Assembly: GCF_003696205.1 (NCBI RefSeq)
Contig: NZ_RFFI01000032.1
Coordinates: 1-36,361, forward strand
Direction: 5' to 3'
Origin: Cellulomonas triticagri
GTDB lineage: Bacteria; Actinomycetota; Actinomycetes; Actinomycetales; Cellulomonadaceae
Length of the DNA: 36,361 nucleotides
Position numbers and translations under genes: made by a program. Numbering within the stretch: the stretch's first letter is position 1; each line of letters begins with the position of its first letter. The notes beneath the pieces are model-generated. The model did not search any database. It was not told the origin of the DNA and saw only the letters and a program-made list of their open reading frames with translations. Positions 1 to 7,691 of this stretch are shown in pieces.

Positions 1-1
1 G

Positions 2-298
2 GGGCTGGCGGCGGCGTCGGCGGCGCTCGCGGCCGTGCGGACCGACGCGCACCGCACCCCCGACGGGGCGGGCGGCGACGCGCCGGTGGCGGCCCCGCAG
101 GTCGCGGAGTGGGAGACCACGAACGTGCACCAGGTCGCGACGGTGCTCGCCGCGACGGCGGCGACGCGCCGGGAGACCCGCGGCGGGCACCTGCGCAGCG
201 ACCACCCGGAGCGGGACGACGCCCGGTGGCTGCTGCGCGTCGAGGCCCGCCTGGCCCCGGACGGCACGCTGGTCGAGGACCCGACGCCGCTGGTCTGA
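2..298 (+). CDS. nadB: L-aspartate oxidase, C-terminal fragment (5' end outside window)
   Basis: The open frame runs in from the left edge and ends at TGA 296-298, so only the last 98 codons are present. The residue run RRETRGGHLRSDHPERDD matches the C-terminal helical domain of L-aspartate oxidase, whose family signature is TRGxHxRxDxPxRDD. The enzyme is an FAD flavoprotein that oxidises L-aspartate to iminoaspartate for quinolinate synthesis. The next gene, 30 nt downstream, is nadC, the step after NadA in the same pathway, which supports the call. The catalytic FAD domain is not visible here, so the assignment rests on the tail motif and the neighbour. Confidence 0.85.
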   Translation, partial: GLAAASAALAAVRTDAHRTPDGAGGDAPVAAPQVAEWETTNVHQVATVLAATAATRRETRGGHLRSDHPERDDARWLLRVEARLAPDGTLVEDPTPLV

Positions 299-316
299 GT
301 CGGGCCGCGCCGCCCC

Positions 317-322
317 TAGGGT
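317..322 (+). promoter_or_regulatory. Probable leaderless -10 element of nadC
   Basis: TAGGGT, then 6 nt, then the GTG start. There is no purine-rich SD before the GTG. The spacing matches a TAnnnT -10 whose transcript begins at or next to the start codon. Confidence 0.5.
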
Positions 323-328
323 GGTCGG

Positions 329-1231
329 GTGACCGATGCGCTCGACCCCACCTGGCTGACCCGCACCGTCGCGCTCGCGCTGGACGAGGACCTGGGGGCG
401 GCGCCCGGCCGGGACGTCACCACGCAGGCGACGGTCGCGCCCGACGTCCCGGGCGTCGCGCACCTCGTGGCCCGCGAGGCCGGCGTGGTCGCGGGCCTGC
501 CGGTGGTCGCCGAGGTGCTGGCCCAGGTCACCGAGCGGCTCGGCCTCGCGCCCGCGACGGTCGACCAGCGGGTGCCCGACGGCACCGCCGTGGTCCGCGG
601 GGACGTGCTCGCGGTGCTCACCGGGCCGGTGCAGGCGCTGCTGGTCGCCGAGCGCACCGCGCTCAACCTCGCGTCCCGCGCCTCCGGCGTCGCCACGCAC
701 ACCCGCCGCTGGGCCGACGCGCTCGCGGGCACCGGCGCGCAGGTGCTCGACACCCGCAAGACCACCCCGGGCCTGCGCGAGCTCGAGAAGTACGCGGTCC
801 GGCGCGGCGGCGGCACCAACAAGCGCATGGGGCTGCACGACGTCGCGATGGTCAAGGACAACCACGTGGTCGCGGCAGGCGGCGTCGCGGCGGCGGTGCG
901 GGCGGTGCGCGCGCGGTTCCCGGACGTCGCGATCCAGGTCGAGGCCGACACCACCGCCCAGGCGCTGGAGGCCGTGGCCGTCGGAGCGCGGTTCCTGCTG
1001 CTCGACAACATGCCGACGCCGGTGCTGGCGGAGACCGTCGCGGCCGTGCGTGCGGGGGAGGCCACCACGGGCCGGGTCGAGCTCGAGGCCACCGGCAACC
1101 TCACGCTCGACCGGGCCGCCGAGGTCGCCGCCACCGGGGTCGACTACCTGTCCGTCGGGGCGCTCACGCACTCCTCGCCGATCCTCGACCTGGCGCTCGA
1201 CCTGGTCGAGGGCGTGCACCCGCCCGCCTGA
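329..1231 (+). CDS. nadC: Nicotinate-nucleotide pyrophosphorylase (quinolinate phosphoribosyltransferase)
   Basis: A 300-aa protein, the usual NadC length. It converts quinolinate and PRPP to nicotinate mononucleotide, CO2 and pyrophosphate in de novo NAD synthesis. Visible signatures are the N-terminal LDEDLG motif, the ALNLASRASGVAT segment, the substrate-binding DTRKTTPGLRELEKYAV motif with the following GGGTNKRMGLHD, the MVKDNH loop, QVEAD and LLLDNM strands of the barrel, and the late VELEATGNL strand. The GTG start at 329 is preceded by TAGGGT at 6 nt and gives MTDALDPTW. It follows nadB and probably continues the nad cluster, though it also appears to have its own promoter. lysS starts 58 nt downstream. 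Confidence 0.96.
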   Translation: MTDALDPTWLTRTVALALDEDLGAAPGRDVTTQATVAPDVPGVAHLVAREAGVVAGLPVVAEVLAQVTERLGLAPATVDQRVPDGTAVVRGDVLAVLTGPVQALLVAERTALNLASRASGVATHTRRWADALAGTGAQVLDTRKTTPGLRELEKYAVRRGGGTNKRMGLHDVAMVKDNHVVAAGGVAAAVRAVRARFPDVAIQVEADTTAQALEAVAVGARFLLLDNMPTPVLAETVAAVRAGEATTGRVELEATGNLTLDRAAEVAATGVDYLSVGALTHSSPILDLALDLVEGVHPPA

Positions 1232-1277
1232 GGTCGGCCCGGCGCCGCGCGTGGCCGGGGGCACCCGCGACGCTCGA

Positions 1278-1283
1278 TAGGAT
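1278..1283 (+). promoter_or_regulatory. Probable leaderless -10 element of lysS
   Basis: TAGGAT followed by 6 nt and the GTG start at 1290. No SD is visible. Confidence 0.5.
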
Positions 1284-1289
1284 CGCCGG

Positions 1290-2825
1290 GTGACCGACCC
1301 CACGCCCGCAGCGCCCGTGACCGCCGACGACCTCCCGGAGCAGCTCCGGGTCCGTCGCGAGAAGCGGGACCGCATGCTGGCCGAGGGCGTCGAGCCCTAC
1401 CCGGTCGGCGTGCCGCGCAGCCACACGATCGCGCAGGTGCGCGCCGCGCACCCCGACCTGGAGCCGGGTCAGGAGACCGAGGACGTCGTCGGCGTCGCGG
1501 GCCGCGTGGTGTTCCTGCGCAACACCGGCAAGCTCTGCTTCGCCACGCTCCAGGACGGCGAGGGCAACCGCCTGCAGGCGATGCTCAGCCTCGCGAACGT
1601 CGGCGAGGACCGCCTCGCGGCGTTCAAGGCGGACGTCGACCTCGGCGACCACCTGTTCGTGCACGGCACCGTCGTGGCCTCGCGGCGCGGCGAGCTCTCC
1701 GTGATGGCGGACTCCTGGCAGCTCGCCGCCAAGTCGCTGCGCCCGCTGCCTAACCTGTACGGCAAGGGCGACGAGGAGGCCCCCGAGCTCTCCGAGGAGC
1801 TCCGGGTCCGGCAGCGCTACGTCGACCTCATCGTCCGGCCCGCCGCGCGCGACGCCGTCCGGCTGCGCGCCGGGGTCGTGCGGTCGCTGCGGGAGAACTT
1901 CCACCGCCGCGGCTACCTCGAGGTCGAGACGCCGATGCTGCAGACGCAGCCCGGCGGCGCGGCCGCGCGCCCGTTCGTCACGCACATGAACGCGTTCGAC
2001 ATCGACCTGTACCTGCGGATCGCGCCGGAGCTGTTCCTCAAGCGCGCGGCCGTCGGCGGTCTGGAGCGCGTCTTCGAGATCAACCGGAACTTCCGCAACG
2101 AGGGCGCGGACTCCACGCACTCGCCGGAGTTCGCGATGCTGGAGGCGTACGAGGCCTACGGCGACTACGACACCATGGCCGCCCTCACGCGCGACCTGGT
2201 GCAGACCGCCGCGCAGGACGTCCTCGGCACCACCACGATCACGCTGCCCGACGGCGAGCAGTACGAGCTCGGCGGCGACTGGGCGCAGCTCACCATGTAC
2301 GGCTCGCTGTCCGAGGCGCTGGGCGAGGAGATCACCCCGCAGACCTCGGTCGCGCACCTGCAGGGCATCGCGGACCGCCTCGACGTGCAGCTCGACCCGA
2401 AGCGGGTCAGCCACGGCAAGCTCGTCGAGGTCGTCTGGGAGCACCTGGTCGGCGACCACCTGCACGCGCCGACGTTCGTGCGCGACTTCCCGGTGGAGAC
2501 CAGCCCGCTGACCCGCGACCACCGCAGCATCCCCGGCCAGGTCGAGAAGTGGGACCTGTACGTCCGCGGCTTCGAGCTCGCGACCGCGTACTCCGAGCTC
2601 GTCGACCCCGTCGTGCAGCGGCAGCGGTTCGAGGCGCAGGCCGTGCTCGCGGCGGCGGGCGACGACGAGGCGATGCAGCTGGACGAGGACTTCCTCGCCG
2701 CCGTCGAGTACGCGCTGCCGCCCACCGGCGGCATGGGCATGGGCGTCGACCGGCTGCTGATGGCGCTGACCGGCCTGGGCATCCGGGAGACCATCCTGTT
2801 CCCGCTCGTGAAGCCTCAGGGCTGA
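1290..2825 (+). CDS. lysS: Lysyl-tRNA synthetase, class II
   Basis: A 511-aa class II lysyl-tRNA synthetase that charges tRNA-Lys in the cytoplasm. The N-terminal OB-fold anticodon-binding domain spans about residues 60-165 ([25 protein letters not shown]). The catalytic core follows, with motif 1 near [11 protein letters not shown], motif 2 as [20 protein letters not shown] and motif 3 as [16 protein letters not shown] near the C-terminus. Length and motif order are standard. The GTG at 1290 is chosen because it sits 6 nt after a TAGGAT hexamer. Location between nadC and lsr2 is a common actinobacterial arrangement. Confidence 0.97.
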   Translation: MTDPTPAAPVTADDLPEQLRVRREKRDRMLAEGVEPYPVGVPRSHTIAQVRAAHPDLEPGQETEDVVGVAGRVVFLRNTGKLCFATLQDGEGNRLQAMLSLANVGEDRLAAFKADVDLGDHLFVHGTVVASRRGELSVMADSWQLAAKSLRPLPNLYGKGDEEAPELSEELRVRQRYVDLIVRPAARDAVRLRAGVVRSLRENFHRRGYLEVETPMLQTQPGGAAARPFVTHMNAFDIDLYLRIAPELFLKRAAVGGLERVFEINRNFRNEGADSTHSPEFAMLEAYEAYGDYDTMAALTRDLVQTAAQDVLGTTTITLPDGEQYELGGDWAQLTMYGSLSEALGEEITPQTSVAHLQGIADRLDVQLDPKRVSHGKLVEVVWEHLVGDHLHAPTFVRDFPVETSPLTRDHRSIPGQVEKWDLYVRGFELATAYSELVDPVVQRQRFEAQAVLAAAGDDEAMQLDEDFLAAVEYALPPTGGMGMGVDRLLMALTGLGIRETILFPLVKPQG

Positions 2826-2836
2826 GAAGCGCGGCC

Positions 2837-2864
2837 TTGGTGAGCGTATTCCGCGGCGTAGGCT
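2837..2864 (+). promoter_or_regulatory. Probable promoter of the 61-aa membrane protein gene
   Basis: TTGGTG (2837-2842), a 16-nt spacer and TAGGCT (2859-2864), then 7 nt to the ATG at 2872. It has both a -35-like and a -10-like box and would give a leaderless transcript. Confidence 0.5.
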
Positions 2865-2871
2865 GGTCGGT

Positions 2872-3057
2872 ATGAACATCGGACCGGTCCTCGCCGCCCT
2901 GCTGCCTTCGGTCGGCGTCGGGGTGATCTTCTGGATCGCGATCCGCGCGTTGATGAACGCCGATCGCACGGAACGCGCCGCCCTTGCCCGCATGGATGCG
3001 GCCGAGAAAGCCGCCGCGAAGGACGCGAATTCCCCGCAGAACGCGCCCGAAATCTGA
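2872..3057 (+). CDS. Small single-pass membrane protein, function unknown
   Basis: A 61-aa protein. Residues about 4-28 form one hydrophobic segment (PVLAALLPSVGVGVIFWIAIRAL). A short charged cytoplasmic-type tail follows, with an Arg/Glu/Ala/Lys-rich amphipathic stretch (RTERAALARMDAAEKAAAKD) and a polar end. I do not recognise a named family. Small proteins of this kind are commonly found beside lysS/lsr2 in actinobacteria, but I cannot confirm orthology here. The start is supported by a promoter-like pair 7 nt upstream. The end of the gene uses more A/T-ending codons (aat, aaa, gat) than its neighbours. Confidence 0.75.
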   Translation: MNIGPVLAALLPSVGVGVIFWIAIRALMNADRTERAALARMDAAEKAAAKDANSPQNAPEI

Positions 3058-3075
3058 CGCGTTGACCCCAGGTCT

Positions 3076-3105
3076 TTGACGCCGCCCCATTCCGGGTGCC
3101 ATGCT
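3076..3105 (+). promoter_or_regulatory. Candidate lsr2 promoter
   Basis: TTGACG (3076-3081), an 18-nt spacer and CATGCT (3100-3105). Transcription would start near 3112 and give a leader of about 70 nt. That leader contains a 7-bp stem, TTGCCGC (3126-3132) with GCGGCAA (3151-3157), upstream of the SD. Confidence 0.4.
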
Positions 3106-3180
3106 CTTTCCCGAAGGCACGATTCTTGCCGCTCGGAGAACCGGGGGCACGCGGCAACCGACAGCTCTGGAGGGCGACGA

Positions 3181-3519
3181 ATGGCTCAGAAGGTTCAGGT
3201 CCTGCTCGTGGACGACATCGACGGCGGCACCGCTGACGAGACGGTGACGTTCGCGCTCGACGGCGTCTCCTACGAGATCGACCTGACGACCGCGCACGCC
3301 GCCGAGCTGCGCGACGCGCTCGCGACCTGGGTCGGGCACGCCCGCAAGGTCGGCGGCCGCGCCTCGTCCGGCCGCTCCTCCTCGGGCGCCAGCCGCCCGC
3401 GCCGCTCCTCCGACGCCGGTGCCGTGCGCGCCTGGGCGAAGGAGAACGGCTTCGAGGTCTCCGAGCGGGGCCGCATCTCCGCCGAGATCCGCGAGGCCTA
3501 CGAGGCCGCGCAGGGCTGA
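3181..3519 (+). CDS. lsr2: Lsr2 family nucleoid-associated protein
   Basis: A 112-aa protein, the normal Lsr2 length. Lsr2 is the actinobacterial H-NS analogue: it bridges AT-rich DNA and silences horizontally acquired genes. The N-terminal dimerisation domain starts MAQKVQVLLVDDIDGG and continues with FALDGVSYEIDL. A flexible Ser/Arg/Gly linker lies around residues 55-80. The C-terminal DNA-binding domain has AVRAWAKENGFEVSERGRIS, including the RGR minor-groove hook, and ends IREAYEAA. The ATG at 3181 is chosen because GGAGGG lies just upstream and MAQKV is the conserved start; the open frame extending upstream to 3076 has no support. A strong terminator follows immediately. Confidence 0.96.
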   Translation: MAQKVQVLLVDDIDGGTADETVTFALDGVSYEIDLTTAHAAELRDALATWVGHARKVGGRASSGRSSSGASRPRRSSDAGAVRAWAKENGFEVSERGRISAEIREAYEAAQG

Positions 3520-3530
3520 TCCCGCACGAC

Positions 3531-3567
3531 GACGGCCCGGCACCCCCTGGTGGGGTGCCGGGCCGTC
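3531..3567. terminator. Bidirectional terminator between lsr2 and xylB
   Basis: A perfect 16-bp stem (3531-3546 with 3552-3567) around a 5-nt loop. It lies between the lsr2 stop (3519) and the xylB stop (3582) of two convergent genes. There is no long T tract on either side, which is usual at this GC content. Confidence 0.85.
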
Positions 3568-3581
3568 GCACGTCCGGGGCC

Positions 3582-5033
3582 TTAAGGCCGGGGGACCGTC
3601 AGGTCCCGGGCCTCGGCGTAGCGGGCGCGGACCTGGGGGGTCGGGTCCGCCTCGCGCACCTCGGCCTGGCCTGCGGCGGTCCACGTCGGGGGCTGGTCGG
3701 AGGCGGCACGGACCCACGCCGCCTGCCGGGCGGCGCCGTCGGCCACGTACTCGCCGGGCGTGGGCACTGTCACCGGCGCACCGAGCACGGCGGGTGCGAG
3801 GGCCCGCACCGCCTCGGACTGCGCACCGCCGCCGATGAGGAACAGGCGCTCGACCGGCACGCCCTGCGCGCGCAGCGCGTCCAGCCCGTCGGCGAGCGCG
3901 CACAGCATGCCCTCGACGGCGGCGCGGGCGAGGTGCGCCGGGGTGGTGTTCGCCAGCCGCATCCCGTGCAGGGCGCCGGTGGCGTCCGGCTTGTTCGGGG
4001 TGCGCTCGCCCTCCAGGTACGGCACGAGGACGAGGCCGTCGGCCCCGGCGGGGGCGGACAGCGCGAGCGCGGACAGCCCGGCGTGGTCGACGCCGAGCAT
4101 CCGGGCGGCGGCGTCGAGCACCCGCGAGGCGTTGAGCGTGCAGGCCAGCGGCAGGTACGCGCCGGTGGCGTCCGCGAACCCGGTGACCAGCCCGGAGCCG
4201 TCGGCGGTGGGCGTCGCGGACACCGCGGACACCACCCCGGACGTCCCGATCGAGATCGCGACGTCACCCGCCACCATGCCGAGACCCAGGGCGGCCGCGG
4301 CGTTGTCGCCCGCGCCGGGGCCGAGCAGCGTGCCGGCGCGCAGCAGCCCGCCGCCCGCGGCGCGGGCGGCGACCTCGTGGGCGGGGACGACCCGCGGCAG
4401 GGCGGCGTCGTGCCCGAGCGCGCGCTCCAGCAGGTCGCGACGGTAGTCCTCGGTGAACGGCGACCAGTAGCCCGTCCCCGACGCGTCGGAGCGGTCGGTG
4501 GTGAGCGCGTCCAGGCCACCAGACCCGGGCCCGTGACCCGCGAGCCGCCAGGTCAGCCAGTCGTGGGGGAGCGCGACGGCCGCGACCCGGGCGGCGGCGT
4601 CGGGCTCCTCGTCGCGCAGCCAGCGCAGCTTGGTCACGGTCAGCGACGCGACCGGCACGGAGCCGATGGCCTCGGCCCAGGCGCGCGCCCCGTCGCCGTC
4701 AGGCGCCTCCGCGCCGAGCTCCGCGATCAGGTCGGCGGCGGCGGGCGCGGACCGGGTGTCGTTCCACAGCAGCGCGTCCCGGACGACCTCGCCGTCCGCG
4801 TCGAGCGCGACCATGCCGTGCTGCTGGCCGCCGACGGCCACGGCCTCGACGTCGTCCAGCCCGCCCGCGTCGCGCACGGCGGACTCCAGGGCGTCCCACC
4901 AGTGCCGGGGGTGGATCTCGGTGCCGTCGGGGTGCGACGCCCGCCCGGTGCGCACCAGCGCCCCGGTGTCGGCGTCGCGCACGACGACCTTGCAGGACTG
5001 CGTGGAGGAGTCCACACCAGCAACCAGAGCCAT
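3582..5033 (-). CDS. xylB: Xylulokinase
   Basis: A 483-aa FGGY-family carbohydrate kinase that phosphorylates D-xylulose to xylulose 5-phosphate, feeding the pentose phosphate pathway. The N-terminus [15 protein letters not shown] is the first phosphate-binding strand-loop. GGQQHGM and LLWNDTRS are xylulokinase substrate-site motifs, [13 protein letters not shown] carries the likely catalytic Asp, and [13 protein letters not shown] with [15 protein letters not shown] forms the second ATP-site half. It lies downstream of xylA on the same strand, 112 nt apart, and that gap holds a large nested palindrome. Start ATG at 5033 has GAGGA 9 nt upstream. The stop is TAA, within the range of the lsr2/xylB terminator. 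Confidence 0.95.
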   Translation of the reverse strand: MALVAGVDSSTQSCKVVVRDADTGALVRTGRASHPDGTEIHPRHWWDALESAVRDAGGLDDVEAVAVGGQQHGMVALDADGEVVRDALLWNDTRSAPAAADLIAELGAEAPDGDGARAWAEAIGSVPVASLTVTKLRWLRDEEPDAAARVAAVALPHDWLTWRLAGHGPGSGGLDALTTDRSDASGTGYWSPFTEDYRRDLLERALGHDAALPRVVPAHEVAARAAGGGLLRAGTLLGPGAGDNAAAALGLGMVAGDVAISIGTSGVVSAVSATPTADGSGLVTGFADATGAYLPLACTLNASRVLDAAARMLGVDHAGLSALALSAPAGADGLVLVPYLEGERTPNKPDATGALHGMRLANTTPAHLARAAVEGMLCALADGLDALRAQGVPVERLFLIGGGAQSEAVRALAPAVLGAPVTVPTPGEYVADGAARQAAWVRAASDQPPTWTAAGQAEVREADPTPQVRARYAEARDLTVPRP

Positions 5034-5064
5034 GTCTCAGCGTCCTCGCTCAGGGGGGATGTGC

Positions 5065-5132
5065 CGAGGTCGAGGGTTCCACGTGGATCGAGGGTGCAGA
5101 ACCCTCGACCTCGCGCGGAACCCTCGACCTCG
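5065..5132 (-). repeat. Nested palindrome in the xylA-xylB intercistronic gap
   Basis: The outer arms are a perfect 16-bp inverted repeat (5065-5080 with 5117-5132; core GAGGTCGAGGGTTCC). Inside is a second perfect 8-bp hairpin, TCGAGGGT (5088-5095) with ACCCTCGA (5101-5108). The unit AACCCTCGACCTCG also appears twice as a direct repeat (5100-5113 and 5119-5132). The element fills most of the 112-nt gap. It may stabilise or process the xylA-xylB mRNA, partly terminate it, or be a dispersed REP-like sequence. Confidence 0.8.
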
Positions 5133-5145
5133 TCGGGGGATCGGC

Positions 5146-6333
5146 TCAGCGGGCGCCGAGGGCGTGCTCGAGGGCCAGCTGGTTGAGGCGGACGAAGCCG
5201 AAGCCGCGGGCGGCGACGCCGTCCACGTCGAAGTCCTCGAACGCGCTGCGGTCCGCCAGCAGGTCCGCCAGCGTCTCGCCCTCGCCGAGGGTGGGCTGCG
5301 CGAGCTCGAGCACGCCGGCGGCCTCCAGGGCCTCCTGCACCTCGGGGTCGGCGCGGAACGCCTGGGCGCGCTCCTTGAGCAGCAGGTAGGTCGCCATGTT
5401 CGCGGCGGCCGAGTCCCACACGCCCTGGAAGTCCTCGGTGCGCGACGGCTTGTAGTCGAAGTGCCGGGGGCCGTCGTAGCGGGGGCCGCCGGACGGGAAG
5501 CCGTTCTCGATGAGGTCCACGGTCGCGAACGCGGAGAACAGGTCGCCGTGGCCGAACACGAGGTCCTGGTCGTACTTGATGGACCGCTGGCCGTTCAGGT
5601 CGATGTGGAACAGCTTGCCCGCCCACAGCGCCTCGGCGATGCCCGACGTGTAGTTGAGGCCCGCCATCTGCTCGTGCCCGGTCTCCGGGTTGAGGCCGAC
5701 GATGTCGCCGTGCTCCAGCTTCGCGATGAGGCCGAGCGCGTGGCCGATGGTCGGCAGCAGGATGTCGCCGCGCGGCTCGTTGGGCTTCGGCTCGATGGCG
5801 ATGCGCAGCCCGTAGCCCTTCTCCTTGATGTACGCCGCGACCGTGTCGATGCCCTCGGCGTACCGGTCGTGCGCGGCATTCAGGTCCTTCGCGGAGTCGT
5901 ACTCCGCGCCCTCGCGCCCGCCCCACATCACGAACGTGTCGGCGCCGAGCTCGGCCGCCAGGTCGACGTTCCGGATGACCTTCCGGAGGCCGTAGCGGCG
6001 CACCCGGCGGTCGTTCGACGTGAACGCGCCGTCCTTGAAGATCGGGTGCCCGAACGTGTTGGTGGTGACCATCTCGACGGTGATCCCGGTGTCGGACAGC
6101 GCCTGCTTGAACCGGGCGAGGATGCGGTCGCGCTCGGCGGCGTCGGAGCCGAACGGCACGACGTCGTCGTCGTGGAACGTCACGTGCGCGGCGCCGAGCT
6201 CGGCGAGCTGGTGCACCGACTCCACCGGGTCCAGCCACGGGCGGCTGGCGCTGCCGAACTGGTCCTGGGCGTTCCAGCCCACGGTCCAGAGGCCGAACGA
6301 GAACTTGTCAGCGGGGGTGGGCGTGCGGACCAT
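5146..6333 (-). CDS. xylA: Xylose isomerase (group I, actinobacterial type)
   Basis: A 395-aa TIM-barrel metalloenzyme that interconverts D-xylose and D-xylulose (and glucose/fructose in vitro). The start is set at 6333: AGGAG (6343-6339 on -) is 5 nt upstream, while the in-frame GTG at 6339 overlaps that SD. With this start the catalytic His of [12 protein letters not shown] is residue 54 and Asp 57, the same numbering as Streptomyces/Actinoplanes enzymes. Metal-site motifs [22 protein letters not shown] and FHIDLNGQ are present, plus [11 protein letters not shown] and MWGGREG. It is the first gene of xylA-xylB and divergent from a ROK repressor. Confidence 0.97.
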   Translation of the reverse strand: MVRTPTPADKFSFGLWTVGWNAQDQFGSASRPWLDPVESVHQLAELGAAHVTFHDDDVVPFGSDAAERDRILARFKQALSDTGITVEMVTTNTFGHPIFKDGAFTSNDRRVRRYGLRKVIRNVDLAAELGADTFVMWGGREGAEYDSAKDLNAAHDRYAEGIDTVAAYIKEKGYGLRIAIEPKPNEPRGDILLPTIGHALGLIAKLEHGDIVGLNPETGHEQMAGLNYTSGIAEALWAGKLFHIDLNGQRSIKYDQDLVFGHGDLFSAFATVDLIENGFPSGGPRYDGPRHFDYKPSRTEDFQGVWDSAAANMATYLLLKERAQAFRADPEVQEALEAAGVLELAQPTLGEGETLADLLADRSAFEDFDVDGVAARGFGFVRLNQLALEHALGAR

Positions 6334-6374
6334 CATCACTCCTCGTCGAGGGACTGCGGTTTGTCTTGCCGATG

Positions 6375-6403
6375 AACTTATACGCGGCCCGGGTTAGGGT
6401 CAA
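6375..6403 (-). promoter_or_regulatory. xylA promoter
   Basis: On the minus strand TTGACC (6403-6398), a 17-nt spacer and TAAGTT (6380-6375); the overlapping TATAAG at 15 nt is an alternative. It overlaps the xylR-like -10 element (6395-6400), so the two divergent promoters share DNA. Inverted half-sites GCGGTT (6356-6361) and AACCGC (6402-6407) flank the region and could be repressor contacts, but this is only a guess. Confidence 0.5.
6395..6400 (+). promoter_or_regulatory. Probable leaderless -10 element of the xylR-like gene
   Basis: TAGGGT followed by 7 nt and the GTG at 6408. It lies within the -35 side of the divergent xylA promoter. Confidence 0.5.
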
Positions 6404-6407
6404 CCGC

Positions 6408-7634
6408 GTGACGACCCCCGGCCCGAGCGTGACGCAGGCCCGCCGCCGTGCGCCCGCGCGGCAGGGGACGCTGCGCGAGCACAACCTCGCGCTGGTGCTG
6501 CGGCACGTCCTCGACGCCCCCGCCGCGCCGCCCTCCCGGGCCGAGGTCGCGACCGCCACCGGACTGACCCGCGGCGCGGTGTCCGCCCTGGTGGACCTGC
6601 TGATCGGCGCCCGCCTCGTGGCCGAGCTGCCGCCGACCGCCACCGCCCGTGCTGGGCGCCCCGCCGTCCCCCTCGTGCCCGCGCGCGGCACCGTCGTCGC
6701 CCTCGGCGCCGAGGTCAACGTCGACTACGTGGGCGTGCGCGCGCTCGACCTCGCGGGGGACGTCCTCGCGCACACCGTCGAGGACGGCGACTTCCGGCAC
6801 AGCGACCCCGCCGCCGTCCTCGCCCGGCTCGCCCGGCTCGTCGGGCGCGTGCGCGCCGCCGTCCCGTCGGACGCCCGCACCGCCGGGCTCTGCCTCGCCC
6901 TGCCCGGGCTGGTCGACCGCGTCACCGGCCCGCTGCGGCTCGCCCCCAACCTCGGCTGGCGGGACGTCGACGTCGCCGCGCTGCTCACCGCGCACCCCGA
7001 GGTCGACGGGCTGACCGTGCGGCTCGCGAACGAGGCTGACCTGGCCGCCCGGGCCGAGGTCCGGGCCGGGGTCGCGGGCGACAGCTTCCTCTACGTGTCC
7101 GGCGAGGTCGGCATCGGCGCGGCCCTCGTGCTCGACGGCGAGGTGTTCGCCGGGCGGCACGGCTGGGGCGGCGAGCTCGGCCACACCGTCGTCGACCCCC
7201 GCGGCCCCCGGTGCACCTGCGGGGCGAGCGGCTGCCTCGAGCAGTACGCGGGCAAGGACGCGCTGCTGCGCGCCGCGGGCCGGGACGTCGAGGACCCCGT
7301 CGACGCGCTGCTCGCCGCCGCGGCGGCCGGGGACGAGGGCGCGGCCCGCGCGCTGGTCTCCGGGGGCGAGGCGCTCGGGCTGGCGCTCGCCAACGTGGTG
7401 AACCTGGTCGACGTCGAGCGCGTCGTCCTCGGCGGCATCTACGCACCGCTGGCCCCGTGGCTCGCCGAGGCCGTCACCGCCCAGCTGCGCACCCGGGTGC
7501 TGTCGGCCCCGTGGGCGCGGGCCCAGGTCGGCGTCGCCGCGGGCGGCGCCCACGCCGCCATGACCGGCGCGGCGCTGGTCGTCCTGCGCGCGGTGGCCGA
7601 CGACCCCAGCGCCTGGCTCCCGCCCGCTCCCTGA
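6408..7634 (+). CDS. xylR: ROK-family transcriptional repressor, probable xylose regulator
   Basis: A 408-aa ROK repressor. A winged-HTH lies at about residues 20-75 (RAEVATATGLTRGAVSALVDLLIGARLV). The sugar-kinase-like ROK domain follows, with the zinc site GHT...CTCGASGCLEQYAG (Cys 269, 271 and 276) and a late glycine-rich NLVDVERVVLGG strand. In the family, sugar binding releases the protein from its operator. Being divergent from xylA with overlapping promoters indicates that it controls xylA-xylB and itself; xylose as inducer is inference. GTG 6408 is chosen because TAGGGT lies 7 nt upstream. The open frame extends to 6366, but that would place the start inside the promoter region. Confidence 0.88.
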   Translation: MTTPGPSVTQARRRAPARQGTLREHNLALVLRHVLDAPAAPPSRAEVATATGLTRGAVSALVDLLIGARLVAELPPTATARAGRPAVPLVPARGTVVALGAEVNVDYVGVRALDLAGDVLAHTVEDGDFRHSDPAAVLARLARLVGRVRAAVPSDARTAGLCLALPGLVDRVTGPLRLAPNLGWRDVDVAALLTAHPEVDGLTVRLANEADLAARAEVRAGVAGDSFLYVSGEVGIGAALVLDGEVFAGRHGWGGELGHTVVDPRGPRCTCGASGCLEQYAGKDALLRAAGRDVEDPVDALLAAAAAGDEGAARALVSGGEALGLALANVVNLVDVERVVLGGIYAPLAPWLAEAVTAQLRTRVLSAPWARAQVGVAAGGAHAAMTGAALVVLRAVADDPSAWLPPAP

Positions 7635-7678
7635 CCCCCGGTCCCGCCCCTGGGTTCGATGGGGTGGCGCGGGGTGCG

Positions 7679-7684
7679 TACAGT
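7679..7684 (+). promoter_or_regulatory. Probable leaderless -10 element of the lactonase gene
   Basis: TACAGT followed by 7 nt and GTG at 7692. No SD is visible. Confidence 0.45.
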
Positions 7685-7691
7685 CCTCGCC

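Noticed and set aside
1232..1289. Possible terminator between nadC and lysS
   Set aside because: The GC-rich sequence allows only short broken stems, with no convincing hairpin. The lysS promoter hexamer lies here instead.
3076..3180. N-terminal extension of Lsr2
   Set aside because: It would cover the candidate promoter and leader. The SD and conserved MAQKV start are at 3181.
6337..6339. GTG as the xylA start
   Set aside because: It overlaps the AGGAG SD itself. The ATG at 6333 has correct spacing and puts the catalytic His at residue 54, as in other actinobacterial enzymes.
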